From positions 1 through 64,000 of the forward strand of contig NZ_LGED01000114.1 in the NCBI RefSeq assembly GCF_001280085.1: a stretch of DNA of 64,000 bases. The letters are read 5' to 3'. Of this stretch, positions 33,609-44,402 are shown piece by piece. A model generated the notes under the pieces. The model saw only the letters and a program-made list of their open reading frames with translations. It had not been told where the DNA came from and searched no databases. Within the stretch, counting starts at the first letter, position 1. Each line of letters begins with the position of its first letter. This DNA comes from Saccharothrix sp. NRRL B-16348 (GTDB taxonomy: Bacteria; Actinomycetota; Actinomycetes; Mycobacteriales; Pseudonocardiaceae). The position numbers and the translations under genes are program-made.

Positions 33609-34322
33609 ATGGACCTGACGGGCAGCCTCGACCTGCTGTGGGGCGACCGTCCCGGCCCGCGTCGCGGCCCCAAGCCGGCGCTCACCCACGACCTCATCGC
33701 CCGCACCGGCATCGCGATCGCGGACGCCGAAGGGCTCGCCGCCGTCTCGATGCAACGGGTCGCCGCGGACCTCGGCTTCACCAAGATGTCCCTGTACCGC
33801 TACGTGCCCGGCAAGTCCGAGCTGGTCGCGCTCATGGCCGACCTGGCGATGGGCACGCCGCCCGCCGACCCGGGCGGCGACGACCGGTGCGCACGACTCC
33901 GCGCGTGGGCGTTGGCGCTGCTGCCGGGCTTCGTGCGGCACCCGTGGGTGCTGGAGGCCACCACGGGCCCGCGCGTGGTCGGTCCGAACGAGCTGGCCTG
34001 GATGGAAGCCGCGCTGGCCGTGCTCGACGGCACCGGCCTGGGCGGCGCCGCGCGGATGGACGTGCTGGCCGTGCTCGCCGGGCACGTCCGCAACATCGCC
34101 CAGCAGGCGGCGACGACACCGGGTGGCGACACCGGCACGCAGTTCGGCGCGATCCTGGCCGAGGTGGTGCGCGAGCGGGGCGACCGGTTCCCCGCCGTGA
34201 AGGCCGCGTTGGCGGAGGCGGCCGAGGGCGGTGAGGACGAGGCCCTCGGCTTCGGGCTCGACCTCATCCTCGACGGCCTGCGCGCCCGGATCGGCGACCC
34301 GGGCCGGGCCGACCCCGCCTGA
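33609..34322 (+). CDS. TetR-family regulator (TetR_C type)
   Basis: 237 residues. The HTH is near residues 25-75: LTHDLIARTGIAIADAEGLAAVSMQRVAADLGFTKMSLYRYVPGKSELVALMAD, typical of TetR proteins with the tetracyclin-repressor-like C-terminal domain. ATG 33609 follows GGAGG at 33599-33603; the in-frame GTG two codons earlier is overlapped by that site. It is transcribed away from the flavin monooxygenase and probably represses it, the enzyme's substrate being the inducer. This is inferred from arrangement and from the inverted repeat between the two starts. Confidence 0.9.
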   Translation: MDLTGSLDLLWGDRPGPRRGPKPALTHDLIARTGIAIADAEGLAAVSMQRVAADLGFTKMSLYRYVPGKSELVALMADLAMGTPPADPGGDDRCARLRAWALALLPGFVRHPWVLEATTGPRVVGPNELAWMEAALAVLDGTGLGGAARMDVLAVLAGHVRNIAQQAATTPGGDTGTQFGAILAEVVRERGDRFPAVKAALAEAAEGGEDEALGFGLDLILDGLRARIGDPGRADPA

Positions 34323-34395
34323 CCTGACCTGATCCGGCCCGACACGGCCCTGATCCAACACAGTCCTGATACACCCGGCCGCCTAGGCTCTGCAC

Positions 34396-35526
34396 GTGGC
34401 GACGACGGGGAGTTGGCGACGGCAGGTCGGCCGGGACGGCGGGCTGCCGCTGTTCCGCGCGGCCGGGATCCCGGTGCTGCTCGCGCCCTCGTGGTGGCTG
34501 GGCTCGGCGGCCATCGTGGTGCTCTACGCGCCGCTGGTCGGCCGCATCGCACCCGGCACGGGCGGCCTCACCGGCGTGCTCCTCGCCGCCACCTTCGCGA
34601 TCTTCCTCGGCCTCTCGGTGCTGGCGCACGAACTCGGCCACAGCCTGGTCGCCCTGCGCCTCGGCCTGCCGGTGCGCCGGCTGCGCCTGTTCCTGCTCGG
34701 CGGCGTGTCCGAGGTGATGCGCACCCCGACCCGCCCCGGCCACGAGGGCGCGATCGCCGCCGCGGGCCCGATCGTCTCCATCATCCTGGCCGGCGCTTTC
34801 GCCCTGGCCGCGTCCGCCATCCCGTACCCCGACGCCGTCTGGCTGCTGATCGCCCAGACCGCGTTCGCCAACGCCGCCGTGGCGGTGTTCAACCTGCTCC
34901 CGGGCCTGCCGCTGGACGGCGGCCGGATCCTGCGCGCCGGCGTGTGGGCCGTCACGGGCCGCCGCGCGACGGGCACGAAGGCCGCCGTGATCGGCGGCGG
35001 CGTGGTGGCCGCGCTGCTCGTCGTCTGGGCGGTCTGGGGCGTGGTCGACGGCGCCGAGGACCGCTGGCTCCGCTTCGGCGTGTGCCTGCTGACCGCGTGG
35101 TTCGTGCTGGCCGGCGCGCGCGGCGAGTTCACCGCCGAACGCCGCAGCACCTGGCCGGACGGCCTCACGCTGGGCGAACTCGTCCGCCCCGTGCTCCAGC
35201 TGCCCGCCGAGAGCCCGGTGTCGGGCGCGCTCACCGCCTCCGCCGGCCGCGGCGTGGTCCTGGTCCGCGCGGACGGCGTCGCCGCCGGCCTGCTCGACCG
35301 CGAGATGGCGCGCCGCCTGGCCAGCACCTCGCCGCACGCGCCCGCCGAGCAGGCCGCCGTGCCGATCCGGCCGGAGACCGTGCTGCTGGAGAACGAGACC
35401 GGCGCCGAGGTCGTCGAACGCGTGCACGGCACCGCCGCCTGGGAGTACCTGGTCGTCGACCTCGAAGGACGGCCCGCGGGCGTGCTGCGCCGCGAAGACC
35501 TCAAGGCCGCGCTGGACCGCCGCTGA
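34396..35526 (+). CDS. Site-2 protease-like M50 zinc metallopeptidase
   Basis: 376 residues. Membrane-embedded M50 peptidase: helix with LGLSVLAHELGHSLVALRLGLP (HExxH zinc motif) and a later AVFNLLPGLPLDGGRILRAG, which supplies the third ligand Asp. About six helices precede a C-terminal cytosolic region (from TWPDGLTLGELVRP) that resembles a degenerate CBS pair. GTG 34396 lies 6 nt after TAGGCT (34384-34389). Such proteases cut regulatory membrane proteins within the bilayer. In many actinobacteria this gene sits between the RecB-like gene and trmI, as it does here apart from the inserted genes. Its 3' end overlaps the convergent response-regulator gene by 26 bp. Confidence 0.92.
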   Translation: MATTGSWRRQVGRDGGLPLFRAAGIPVLLAPSWWLGSAAIVVLYAPLVGRIAPGTGGLTGVLLAATFAIFLGLSVLAHELGHSLVALRLGLPVRRLRLFLLGGVSEVMRTPTRPGHEGAIAAAGPIVSIILAGAFALAASAIPYPDAVWLLIAQTAFANAAVAVFNLLPGLPLDGGRILRAGVWAVTGRRATGTKAAVIGGGVVAALLVVWAVWGVVDGAEDRWLRFGVCLLTAWFVLAGARGEFTAERRSTWPDGLTLGELVRPVLQLPAESPVSGALTASAGRGVVLVRADGVAAGLLDREMARRLASTSPHAPAEQAAVPIRPETVLLENETGAEVVERVHGTAAWEYLVVDLEGRPAGVLRREDLKAALDRR

Positions 35527-36175
35527 CCTGGTCGTCGCCCTGGTCGTCGAGCAGACCGGCCTCCTGCGCGAGGATCGCCGCCTGCACCCGCGACCGCAGG
35601 TCCAGCTTCGTCAGCACCCGCGACACGTGCGTCTTCACCGTCGTCTCACCGATGTGCAGCCGTCGCCCGATCTGGTGATTCGACAGCCCTTCGCCGAGGC
35701 AGTGCAGCACCTCCACCTCACGCTCGGTCAACGCGTCCAACGCGGCCGGGCGTGCCTTCGGCGCGGTCGAGGCGAACTCCCGCATCACCCGCCGCGTCAC
35801 GCTGGGCGCCAGCACGCCGTCACCGGCCGCCACCTGCCGCACCGCGTCCACCAGCGCGGACGACTCGACCGACTTCAGCAGGAACCCCGCCGCGCCCGCC
35901 CGGAGCGCCCCGCGCACGTACTCGTCCAGGTCGAACGTGGTCAGCACCAGCACCTCGCACACCCCGCTGAGCTGCCTGGTCGCCTCGATGCCGTCCACAC
36001 CGGGCATCCGGATGTCCATCAGCACCACGTCCGGCGCCAGCCGCTCGGCCAGCCGCACGGCCTCCGCGCCGTCCGCCGCCTCGCCGACCACCTCGACGCC
36101 GTCCGCGTCGCCGAGGATCATCACCAGCCCGGCCCGGATCGCCGCGTGGTCGTCGGCCACCACCACCCGGATCAC
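35501..36175 (-). CDS. NarL/FixJ-family response regulator
   Basis: 224 residues: receiver domain with acidic pair VVVADDHAAIRAGL, phosphoacceptor Asp in DVVLMDIRMPGVDG, Thr in VLVLTTFD and Lys in GFLLKSV; then a LuxR HTH, LTEREVEVLHCLGEGLSNHQIGRRLHIGETTVKTHVSRVLTKL. The final 30 residues are extended and contain DDQGDDQ. The GTG start overlaps the histidine kinase stop by 4 bp, so kinase and regulator are one operon. It would bind DNA as a dimer once phosphorylated; targets are unknown. The gene pair interrupts the conserved M50-trmI order. Confidence 0.92.
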   Translation of the reverse strand: MIRVVVADDHAAIRAGLVMILGDADGVEVVGEAADGAEAVRLAERLAPDVVLMDIRMPGVDGIEATRQLSGVCEVLVLTTFDLDEYVRGALRAGAAGFLLKSVESSALVDAVRQVAAGDGVLAPSVTRRVMREFASTAPKARPAALDALTEREVEVLHCLGEGLSNHQIGRRLHIGETTVKTHVSRVLTKLDLRSRVQAAILAQEAGLLDDQGDDQVSGGPARP

Positions 36176-37293
36176 AGCGGGAACTCCGCCCGCACGACCC
36201 AGTCGCCGTCGTCGTCACGGCCCGCGGAGAACACCCCGCCGACCAGGTGGGCGCGTTCGGCCATGCTCACCAACCCCGTTCCCGTCCCCGTGCCGCGCGC
36301 GCCGTCGACCACGTCGTTCCGCACGACCACCACCAACCGCCTGACCTGCCGTTCGAGCACCACCGAGGTGCGCGCGCCCGGCGCGTGCTTCACCGCGTTG
36401 GTCAACGCCTCCTGCACGATCCGGTACGCCGCGACGTCCACGCCCACCGGCAGCTCGCCCACGTCACGCCCCGGCGGCTCGACCCGGAGCCCGGCCGCGG
36501 CGGCCGACTCGAGCAGCCTGCCCACGTCCGCCAGCCGCACCGCCACCGGCTCGTCCACCGGTTCGTCGGCCCGCAGCACGTCGATCATCGTCCGCATCTC
36601 GGCCAACGCCCGCACGCTGTTCTCGCGCACCGACTTGAGCACCGTGCGCGCGGTCTCCGGGTCGCCCGAGCGCAGCGACAGCACCGCCTCCGACTGGATC
36701 GCGATCGCGGACATGTGCCCGGCCACCACATCGTGCAGGTCACGGGCCATCCGGTTGCGCTCGGCGTTCACCGCGGCCCGTCGGTCCAGCTCGGCGATGT
36801 GGGCGACCTGCTCGGCGCTCTCCCGGTGCCGCCGCACGTTCGTCGCCCACCACACGGGCACCACGAGCAGCGAGAACACCTGCAACCCCGCGTAGAACGA
36901 CTGCCGCCAGTCGCCCATCGCCGCGACCGCCGCCGTGATGCCGACCGTCGTCACCGCCACCACGCCCATGAGCACCCGGTGCAGCCCGCGCGGACCGTGC
37001 AGCGTGGCGACGAACAGCACGTCGATGCAGACCACCATCACCGGCGAGCTCAAGCCGAAGTGGATGTCCGCCGCCGTGGCCGCGCCGACCACGCACACCG
37101 CCGCCACCGGCGCCCGGTGGCGGAACACCTGACCCGCGCACGCCACCGCGAGGATCGCCACCCGCACGCCGATCGGCGTGGTGTCGTCCTGGTTGCCGGT
37201 CACCTCGTCCAGGCCGAGCCGGTGCGCCAGCAGCCCCAACGCGAAGAAAGCCACCGCGACCAGCACGTCGCGGCGTTTCGGGCGGAGCTCCAC
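36172..37293 (-). CDS. NarL-type sensor histidine kinase
   Basis: 373 residues. Six or so N-terminal hydrophobic segments form the sensor, followed by a HisKA_3 dimerisation helix with phosphoacceptor ARDLHDVVAGHMSAIAIQSEA and a HATPase domain: YRIVQEALTNAVKHAPGA (N box) and GTGTGTGLVSMAERAHLVGG (G box). The GTG start gives MELRPKRRDVLVAVAFF. There is no large extracellular sensing domain, so the stimulus is probably in the membrane or transmitted by a partner. It is transcribed with the response regulator and away from the small membrane-protein gene at 37394. Confidence 0.92.
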   Translation of the reverse strand: MELRPKRRDVLVAVAFFALGLLAHRLGLDEVTGNQDDTTPIGVRVAILAVACAGQVFRHRAPVAAVCVVGAATAADIHFGLSSPVMVVCIDVLFVATLHGPRGLHRVLMGVVAVTTVGITAAVAAMGDWRQSFYAGLQVFSLLVVPVWWATNVRRHRESAEQVAHIAELDRRAAVNAERNRMARDLHDVVAGHMSAIAIQSEAVLSLRSGDPETARTVLKSVRENSVRALAEMRTMIDVLRADEPVDEPVAVRLADVGRLLESAAAAGLRVEPPGRDVGELPVGVDVAAYRIVQEALTNAVKHAPGARTSVVLERQVRRLVVVVRNDVVDGARGTGTGTGLVSMAERAHLVGGVFSAGRDDDGDWVVRAEFPL

Positions 37294-37393
37294 CCCGTCA
37301 TCACAGCACAGGGCCGCGCGTGGGGCGTCCTACGAACTGATGACGCGAGGTCGGCCGGCCCGACGACGCGCACGGGCCCGCGCCCGCAGCAGG

Positions 37394-37981
37394 ATGGCCG
37401 ACGTGGTTGAACCGTTGGTCGTCCTCATCGTGGCGTGCGAGATCGGTTTCTGGGTGGTGCTGGGCGCGGGGCTGCTGGCCCGGTACGCGCTGCGGATGCG
37501 CAGGCTGGGCGCGGTGCTGCTGGCCTGCACACCCCTGGTCGACGTGGTGCTGCTCGTCGCGACCGTCTTCGACCTGCGGGCCGGGGGAGAGGCCACTTCC
37601 GTGCACGGCCTCGCCGCGATCTACCTGGGCGTGAGCGTGGCGTTCGGGCACACCATGCTGCGGTGGGCCGACCAGCGGGTCGCCCACCGGTTCGCCGGTG
37701 GCCCGCCGCCCGTGAAGCCGCCGCGGCACGGCACGGCGAAGGTCCGCCACGAGTGGCGCGAGTGGGGCAAGTTCGCGATCGCGTGGGCCATCGCGTGCTC
37801 GGTGATGCTGCTGCTCATGTTCGTCGTGGGCACGCCGGAGCGCACACAGGCGCTGTGGGGGCAGATGGGCAGCATGACGCTCGTCGGCGTGATCTGGCTG
37901 GTGGGCTGGCCCGTCTACCACACGGTCACCGAGTTGGGGAAAGGCCGGCTCCGGGAGGAGGCCGCCGACAAGGGCGAGTGA
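37394..37981 (+). CDS. Conserved integral membrane protein (YmcC-like)
   Basis: 195 residues with about five hydrophobic helices: LVVLIVACEIGFWVVLGAGLLARYAL, LGAVLLACTPLVDVVLLVATVF, GLAAIYLGVSVAFGHTMLRW, FAIAWAIACSVMLLLMFVVG and MTLVGVIWLVGWPVYHTV. This resembles the uncharacterised YmcC family. ATG 37394 starts MADVVEPLVVLIV; a GCAGG sequence just upstream is the only candidate ribosome site. Between helices 3 and 4 lies a basic loop with VKPPRHGTAKVRHEWREW. Its function is unknown; it stands alone, 100 bp before trmI. Confidence 0.78.
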   Translation: MADVVEPLVVLIVACEIGFWVVLGAGLLARYALRMRRLGAVLLACTPLVDVVLLVATVFDLRAGGEATSVHGLAAIYLGVSVAFGHTMLRWADQRVAHRFAGGPPPVKPPRHGTAKVRHEWREWGKFAIAWAIACSVMLLLMFVVGTPERTQALWGQMGSMTLVGVIWLVGWPVYHTVTELGKGRLREEAADKGE

Positions 37982-38908
<927 letters not shown>

Positions 38909-38925
38909 GCCTTTCTGACCAGCCA

Positions 38926-38961
38926 AAACGGCCCTCGCACCAGGTGGTGCGCGGGCCGTTT
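38926..38961. terminator. Bidirectional terminator between trmI and the DUF gene
   Basis: AAACGGCCC-T-CGCACCA pairs with TGGTGCG-C-GGGCCGTTT, a 17-bp stem with one mismatch and a 2-nt loop. Both strands end in short T or A runs. It separates the convergent trmI and membrane-protein genes. Confidence 0.88.
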
Positions 38962-38974
38962 CAGCACGGGGGGC

Positions 38975-39769
38975 TCAGTCGCAGGCGACCCAGCCGTCGT
39001 CCGTCTTCTTGAACGGGATCTTCGTCCCGCTCTTGTCCTTCATCAGGGCCTTCATGTCATCCGGCACGTTCGCGTACTTGATCGAGACAGAGGCCTCGGC
39101 CGTGGTGTCGGTCTTCTCCACCACGTTGTCGACGGCGAGGGTGATCGTGACGTTCTTCGCCGCGTCGATCGACTTCTGGGCCTCCTTCCGCGCTTCCGCG
39201 GGGAGCTTCTCGAGCTGCTTCTCGATCTCGGCGCTCATCGTCTCGGGGTCGTAGAGCTTCCGCATGTCGTCGATCTCGTCGTGGTGCTCGGCGCAGGTCA
39301 ACGACCGGACCTTGTCGAAGTCCTTCGCGTTGATGGCCGCGGCGTAGCTGTCGGCGGCGTCCTTGGCCGTGCCGTTGCTGCCACCGCCCATCGTCGTGAT
39401 GAGGACGACCACGACACCGATCACGACCAGGGCGCCGACGCCGCCCAGGATCCACGGCAACGGGCTCTTCTTCGGCGGCGTGCCGTAGGGGTCGCCGAAA
39501 CCACCCGGTTGGCCGTAACCGGGCTGGTTGAACTGGCCGGGTTGGCCGTACGGCTGCTGGCCGGGGCCGGGCTGGCCTTGCTGGGGGTAGCCGCCGGGCG
39601 GCGTGCCGTAACCGGGCTGCTGCCCACCCTGTGGGAACCCCTGGGCAGGCGGCGGGTACCCGCCGGGCTGCTGGCCGTATCCCGGCTGCTGGCCGAATTG
39701 ACCTGGTTGCTGGCCAAATTGACCCGGCTGCTGACCGTACGGACCCGGCTGCTGCGGCGGGACGGACAT
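38975..39769 (-). CDS. Membrane-anchored protein with PGQ-rich N-terminus
   Basis: 264 residues. The first 100 are low complexity with repeated GQQPGQF and GQQPGYG units and Pro/Gly/Tyr-rich spacing, followed by one transmembrane helix ([21 protein letters not shown]) and an extracytoplasmic domain of about 130 residues with a lone Cys pair (LTCAEHHDE and WVACD). That domain resembles DUF4878/lumazine-like NTF2 folds ([20 protein letters not shown]). ATG 39769 follows AGGAG with 6-nt spacing. Similar cytosolic Pro-Gln tails are common on actinobacterial envelope proteins. Its function is unknown. Confidence 0.82.
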   Translation of the reverse strand: MSVPPQQPGPYGQQPGQFGQQPGQFGQQPGYGQQPGGYPPPAQGFPQGGQQPGYGTPPGGYPQQGQPGPGQQPYGQPGQFNQPGYGQPGGFGDPYGTPPKKSPLPWILGGVGALVVIGVVVVLITTMGGGSNGTAKDAADSYAAAINAKDFDKVRSLTCAEHHDEIDDMRKLYDPETMSAEIEKQLEKLPAEARKEAQKSIDAAKNVTITLAVDNVVEKTDTTAEASVSIKYANVPDDMKALMKDKSGTKIPFKKTDDGWVACD

Positions 39770-40008
39770 CACGTTCTCCTAGAACTTTCCGCTGGTGGCA
39801 GTGGACACTGCCCGGACCACTCACGTGGGACTAGTGCTGGACGCACGGTAGCGGGTGGGAGGTACCGGCTGACACCGGTTTGGAGCAGTTGATCCGGCCG
39901 AGCGGGCGGTTTGTGTCATCACACGACGCCCGGGAACCCGCTGGGTGGCGGCTTTTGTCGGTGATCGCCGGTACCGTTGTCGTACGAACACGGGAGGAGG
40001 GTGCCGAC

Positions 40009-41808
40009 ATGCAGCACGGTCATCCCGGCAGCCAGCCCGATGAGGGTGGCGAGCTGAACAAGGGCAATAACTCTGGTGAGCTGACAGCGCAGATCAGGTT
40101 CCTGGAGGACGAGATCGCGTTGCTGCGCCGCAAGTTGACGGAATCCCCACGACACGTCCGCCTGCTGGAGCAGCGGTTGGCGGAGGCGACGGAGCGCGTC
40201 AGCCAACTGACCGAGCGCAACACGAAGCTCATCGACACCCTTCGAGAAGCGCGGAGCCAGCTGCTCGCGCTGCGTGAGGAAGTGGACCGCCTCGCGCAGC
40301 CGCCCAGCGGTTACGGCGTGTTCCTGGCCAGCTTCGACGACGGCACGGTGGACGTGTTCACCTCGGGCCGTCGCATGCGGGTCTCGGTATCGCCCGCGGT
40401 CGAGACGCCGTCGCTGGTCCTCGGCCAGTCGGTGCGCCTGAACGAGGCGTTGACCGTGGTCGAGGGCGGCGACTTCGAGCGCACCGGCGAGGTCTGCACG
40501 CTGCGTGAGGTGCTGTACTCCGAGCTCGCGGACAGCTCGATCGGCCGCGCCTTGGTCGTCGGACACGCCGACGAGGAGCGGGTCGTCTGGCTCGCTCAGC
40601 CGCTGATGGACTCGCCGCTGAAGCCGGGCGACTCCCTGCTGGTCGACTCGAAGGCGGGCTTCGCCTACGAGCGCGTGCCGAAGGCCGAGGTCGAGGACCT
40701 GGTGCTGGAGGAGGTGCCCGACGTCCGGTACGAGGACATCGGTGGCCTCTACCGGCAGATCGAGCAGATCCGCGACGCCGTGGAGATGCCGTTCCTGCAC
40801 GCCGACCTGTTCCGCGAGTACAAGCTGCGCCCGCCCAAGGGCGTGCTGTTGTACGGCCCTCCCGGCTGTGGCAAGACGCTCATCGCGAAAGCGGTGGCGA
40901 ACTCCCTGGCCAAGCAGGTCCACGCCGCCAGGGGCGAGGACCACCGCGAAGCCAAGAGCTACTTCCTCAACATCAAGGGCCCCGAGCTGCTCAACAAGTT
41001 CGTCGGCGAGACCGAGCGGCACATCCGGCTGATCTTTCAGCGCGCCCGGGAGAAGGCCTCCGAGGGCACGCCCGTGATCGTGTTCTTCGACGAGATGGAC
41101 TCGATCTTCCGCACCCGCGGCAGCGGCGTGTCGTCCGACGTCGAGACCACGATCGTGCCCCAGCTCCTCAGCGAGATCGACGGCGTCGAGGGCCTGGAGA
41201 ACGTGATCGTGATCGGCGCCTCCAACCGCGAGGACATGATCGACCCGGCGATCCTGCGGCCGGGCCGGCTCGACGTCAAGATCAAGATCGAGCGTCCGGA
41301 CGCCGAAGGCGCCAAGGACATCTTCAACAAGTACCTCACCCCCGACCTGCCGATCCACGCCGACGACCTCGCCGAGTTCGGCGGCGACCCGGTGGCCTGC
41401 ATCGACGGCATGGTGCAGCACACGGTCGAGCGGATGTACGAGGAGTCCGAGGAGAACCGCTTCCTCGAGGTCACCTACGCCAACGGTGACAAGGAGGTCC
41501 TGTACTTCCGGGACTTCAACTCGGGCGCGATGATCCAGAACATCGTCGACCGCGCGAAGAAGGCGGCCATCAAGAGCCTGCTGGACACCAAGCAGCCGGG
41601 CTTGTCGGTGCGCCACCTGCTGGACGCGATCGTGGACGAGTTCGCCGAGAACGAGGACCTGCCCAACACGACCAACCCGGACGACTGGGCCAGGATCTCG
41701 GGCAAGAAGGGCGAGCGGATCGTGTACATCCGCACGCTGGTGACCGGCAAGAACCAGGAGTCGGGTCGGGCCATCGACACGGCCACGAACACCGGTCAGT
41801 ACCTGTAA
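40009..41808 (+). CDS. arc: Proteasome-associated AAA ATPase (ARC/Mpa)
   Basis: 599 residues. The hexameric ring unfolds pupylated proteins and feeds them to the 20S core. An N-terminal coiled coil ([20 protein letters not shown] to [10 protein letters not shown], about residues 20-100) captures Pup; two OB-folds follow; the AAA module has Walker [17 protein letters not shown], Walker [13 protein letters not shown] and arginine-finger region [11 protein letters not shown]. The C-terminus ends QYL, the motif that docks into the alpha ring. ATG 40009 is set by GGGAGGAGGG at 39992-40001. In related genomes dop follows directly; here dop is 10.7 kb downstream. Confidence 0.96.
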   Translation: MQHGHPGSQPDEGGELNKGNNSGELTAQIRFLEDEIALLRRKLTESPRHVRLLEQRLAEATERVSQLTERNTKLIDTLREARSQLLALREEVDRLAQPPSGYGVFLASFDDGTVDVFTSGRRMRVSVSPAVETPSLVLGQSVRLNEALTVVEGGDFERTGEVCTLREVLYSELADSSIGRALVVGHADEERVVWLAQPLMDSPLKPGDSLLVDSKAGFAYERVPKAEVEDLVLEEVPDVRYEDIGGLYRQIEQIRDAVEMPFLHADLFREYKLRPPKGVLLYGPPGCGKTLIAKAVANSLAKQVHAARGEDHREAKSYFLNIKGPELLNKFVGETERHIRLIFQRAREKASEGTPVIVFFDEMDSIFRTRGSGVSSDVETTIVPQLLSEIDGVEGLENVIVIGASNREDMIDPAILRPGRLDVKIKIERPDAEGAKDIFNKYLTPDLPIHADDLAEFGGDPVACIDGMVQHTVERMYEESEENRFLEVTYANGDKEVLYFRDFNSGAMIQNIVDRAKKAAIKSLLDTKQPGLSVRHLLDAIVDEFAENEDLPNTTNPDDWARISGKKGERIVYIRTLVTGKNQESGRAIDTATNTGQYL

Positions 41809-41836
41809 GACCGCACTGCCCTCCATCAACCCGCCT

Positions 41837-41874
41837 GGAGAACCCGCCCGGCCACCGCGCCGGGCGGGTTCTCC
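41837..41874 (+). terminator. Strong terminator after arc
   Basis: GGAGAACCCGCCCGGC pairs perfectly with GCCGGGCGGGTTCTCC, a 16-bp stem and 6-nt loop, 28 bp after the arc stop. It ends the trmI-arc side before the accessory block, so arc cannot be cotranscribed with dop. Confidence 0.9.
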
Positions 41875-42125
41875 GCGTTCAGGGGGTCGAGCACGGCCAG
41901 CCGCCCCTGACGGCCGTCACCCGTACGGACGGTTCGTGGCCGGGAGGGACCGGCCTTCGTCGAGAACACCGGGCCGCGGACGTCCGTCGTCCTTGCCATG
42001 CCGTTGGACATCGCGATTCAGCCCCGCGGTCGCTTCGTTGCTGATCCGGCGGGTTCTCGCCGCGAGGCGGCGGGCGCTGGAGGGCGGTGGTGGCGCCGTT
42101 CACGGGCAGGCGTGCCGTTCGGGGG
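41875..42125. other. Gene-less stretch at the left edge of the inserted block
   Basis: No convincing gene, RNA or transposon end is seen here. Open frames on both strands are short, Arg-rich and without recognisable motifs. It follows the arc terminator and ends at the stop of an MFS gene on the minus strand. It may be the scar of the event that separated arc from dop. Confidence 0.4.
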
Positions 42126-43349
42126 TCAGTGGGCGGGCTCGGGTTCGGCCGGGAGTTGCCGGACAGAGCGCACAGCGAGCGCCAGCGGTGCGCTCAGCGT
42201 GACGATCGCCGCGCCGGCGAGGAGCACGGCGTCCGTGCCCATGAGCTCGGCCGCCGGTCCGGCCAGGGCCATGCCCAGCGGCGCGGCGGCCAGGCCGACG
42301 ACGGTGGAGAAGCCGGTGGCCCTGGCGACGAGGTCGGCGGGCACGTGGACCTGCCGCGCGGTCTGGGTCAGCACGGCGTAGAGGCCGGCCTGCACTCCGG
42401 CGGGGACGGCCGCCGCGGCGAGGATCGGGACGGGCGCGCCCGCGGCGAGCAGGACCGGCAGCGGGGCCAGGGCGACCGGGATGGTGACGGCCACCAGCAG
42501 CGGGCGCCGCGGTTGCTGGCGTAAGGCCAGGGTGCTGCCGAGCAGCGCGCCGACGGCGTAGCCGTTGGCGATGAAAGCCCAGGCCAGAGCGCCACCCAGC
42601 TCCCGATCGGCGATGACCGGGGCAAGGACCAGGAACGGGGAGATGCAGGCGCCGTTGATGACGGCGACCTGGATCGTGATGGCCTGCAGCCAGGGACGGG
42701 CGCGGAAGTCGCGCCACCCGTGCCGAGCGGCGTCGAGCAGCGCGGGCCGTGGCGTCACCGGCCTGTCCGGGACTTTCAGCGCGACGAGCGCGGCGGCGCT
42801 GATCGCGAACGTGGCCGCGTCCACGGCGAAGGACCCGCCCGCTCCGACCGTCTCCACCAGCACCGCGGAGACCACCGGGGCGACGAGCGTCGCGGCGTTC
42901 TGGGCGGCGTTGACCAGGGCGTTGGCCTGACGGCGGTGCTCCTGGGGCACCACGTCGACGACCAGGCCTGCCGCGGCGGGGGCGAAGAAGGCGTTCGCCG
43001 CACCTGCCACCGCCTGTAGTGCAGCCAGGTGCCACAGCGTCCCGACGCCGGTGATCAGCAGCGCGGCCGTCAGGCCCTGGGAGGCGCAGCGGACGACGTC
43101 GGCGGCGAGCATGACGGCCCGACGCGACACCAGGTCGCCCACCACCCCGCCGACGAGCGTGAACACCACCACCGGCAACCGGCCGACGAGCAGCACCAGT
43201 CCGACCTCGGTCAGCGACGCGCCGAGCCGCAACGAGCCGAACACCAGCGCCATGCCGATCAGGCCGTCACCGAAGTGGGAGGACGTCCGGGCGACGAAGT
43301 ACCAGCGGAACGTCGGGTCGCGCAGCAGCGCGGGCACCAGCCGGGGCAT
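42126..43349 (-). CDS. MFS transporter (MFS_3/DHA3 efflux type)
   Basis: 407 residues with twelve predicted helices. The opening MPRLVPALLRDPTFRWYFVARTSSHFGDGLIGMALVF and the loop GGVVGDLVSRRAVMLAADVVR are those of the DHA3 family exporters such as MefA-like proteins. ATG 43349 is the natural start, since the open frame beyond it lacks homology. It begins the accessory block between arc and dop. The substrate is unknown; a macrolide-like compound is the family tendency only. No regulator is directly linked. Confidence 0.85.
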   Translation of the reverse strand: MPRLVPALLRDPTFRWYFVARTSSHFGDGLIGMALVFGSLRLGASLTEVGLVLLVGRLPVVVFTLVGGVVGDLVSRRAVMLAADVVRCASQGLTAALLITGVGTLWHLAALQAVAGAANAFFAPAAAGLVVDVVPQEHRRQANALVNAAQNAATLVAPVVSAVLVETVGAGGSFAVDAATFAISAAALVALKVPDRPVTPRPALLDAARHGWRDFRARPWLQAITIQVAVINGACISPFLVLAPVIADRELGGALAWAFIANGYAVGALLGSTLALRQQPRRPLLVAVTIPVALAPLPVLLAAGAPVPILAAAAVPAGVQAGLYAVLTQTARQVHVPADLVARATGFSTVVGLAAAPLGMALAGPAAELMGTDAVLLAGAAIVTLSAPLALAVRSVRQLPAEPEPAH

Positions 43350-43757
43350 AGGACCGTACGTTGCCGGCACCCACCGACAATCCGCGGAGCCGAGAACGCC
43401 GGGCCCGCTACCGCGACCAGGGGCTGTGGAGCTGGTGGACAGCCGGTTGCTGCGGAGCAGGCGGCTCGGGCGCGAAACGGATCGTCCTGGCCCGTGGCAC
43501 GATCCGGCGGCCGGTCGGGTGAACCTCGCCTTCGACGGCATCGCCACCGCACCCAGCTCGCGTTCGGCCTCCAGCGCCGGCCCGCGCCCGCCCCGAGTCC
43601 CGGTCGACTCGCCGGTCTCCGCCGCGATCGTCTTCGCCAGTGCGGTGACCAGGCACTTCGTCGGTCGGCTGTGCGGCGGGCCGCCTGCTCACGCCTGATC
43701 AGGGTCGCCGCCGCCCAATCGCGGTCACTGGTGCGGTGGTTGAGGGGTGCCCGTTTG
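43350..43757. other. Gene-less stretch between MFS and response-regulator genes
   Basis: 408 bp with no supported gene. Both strands are open over long distances because of base composition, but no frame shows recognisable motifs, a convincing ribosome site or an adjacent leaderless box. On the minus strand a short segment TKCLVTALAKTIAAETGES reads like a protein fragment but I cannot place it. It may be degraded coding sequence. Confidence 0.4.
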
Positions 43758-44402
43758 TCAGGACCGGGCGGTGACCAGACCGGACTCGTAGGCGGCGATC
43801 ACGAGTTGTGCCCGGTCGCGGGCCTGGAGCTTGTGCAGCAGGCGGCCGATGTGGGTCTTCACCGTGCCGGCCGACAGGTACAGCTCGTCCATGATCTCGG
43901 CGTTGGAGAACCCGCGGGCGATGAGCAACAGCACCTCCTGTTCACGTTCGGTGATTCCGTCGAGGCGGATCGTGCGCGGTGTGGGTGTGCGGGAGAACTC
44001 GGCGACCAGGCGACGTGTCACCGAGGGTGACAGCAGCGAGTCGCCGGCGGCCACCACTCGGATCGCGGCCAGCAGGTCGGCCGGGGGAGTGTCCTTGAGC
44101 AGGAACCCGCTCGCGCCGGCCCGCAACGCCGAGTACACGTACTCGTCCAGGTCGAACGTGGTCAGGATCAGCACCCTGGCCGCGCTGAACGAGCTGATCT
44201 CGCGGGTGGCCGCGATCCCGTCCACGCCCGGCATCCGGACGTCCATCAACACCACGTCCGGCGACGTCGACCGCACCACCGACACCGCCTCGGCGCCGTC
44301 ACCGGCCTCGCCGACCACCCGCAGGTCGGCCGCCGAGTCCACGAGCACCCGGAAGCTGCCGCGCAACAGCGCCTGGTCGTCCACGACCACCACGTCGATC
44401 AC
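43758..44402 (-). CDS. NarL/FixJ-family response regulator
   Basis: 214 residues: receiver with VVVVDDQALLRGSFRVLV, phosphoacceptor in DVVLMDVRMPGVDG, LILTTFD and GFLLKDT, then LuxR HTH ITEREQEVLLLIARGFSNAEIMDELYLSAGTVKTHIGRLLHKL. The GTG start overlaps the kinase stop (GTGA), so the two are coupled. Next to this pair, in the opposite direction, lies an ABC-2 exporter; kinase-regulator pairs of this type often control such an exporter in actinobacteria. It is clearly a different family branch from the regulator at 35501. Confidence 0.92.
   Translation of the reverse strand: MIDVVVVDDQALLRGSFRVLVDSAADLRVVGEAGDGAEAVSVVRSTSPDVVLMDVRMPGVDGIAATREISSFSAARVLILTTFDLDEYVYSALRAGASGFLLKDTPPADLLAAIRVVAAGDSLLSPSVTRRLVAEFSRTPTPRTIRLDGITEREQEVLLLIARGFSNAEIMDELYLSAGTVKTHIGRLLHKLQARDRAQLVIAAYESGLVTARS

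Noticed and set aside
39919..41829. A long frame antisense to the proteasomal ATPase
   Set aside because: Mirror of codon bias in arc; no start signal or motif.
43371..43400. A third copy of the dispersed repeat (CCGACAATCCGCGG...)
   Set aside because: Only about ten bases match the end of the element; none of the other blocks is present.
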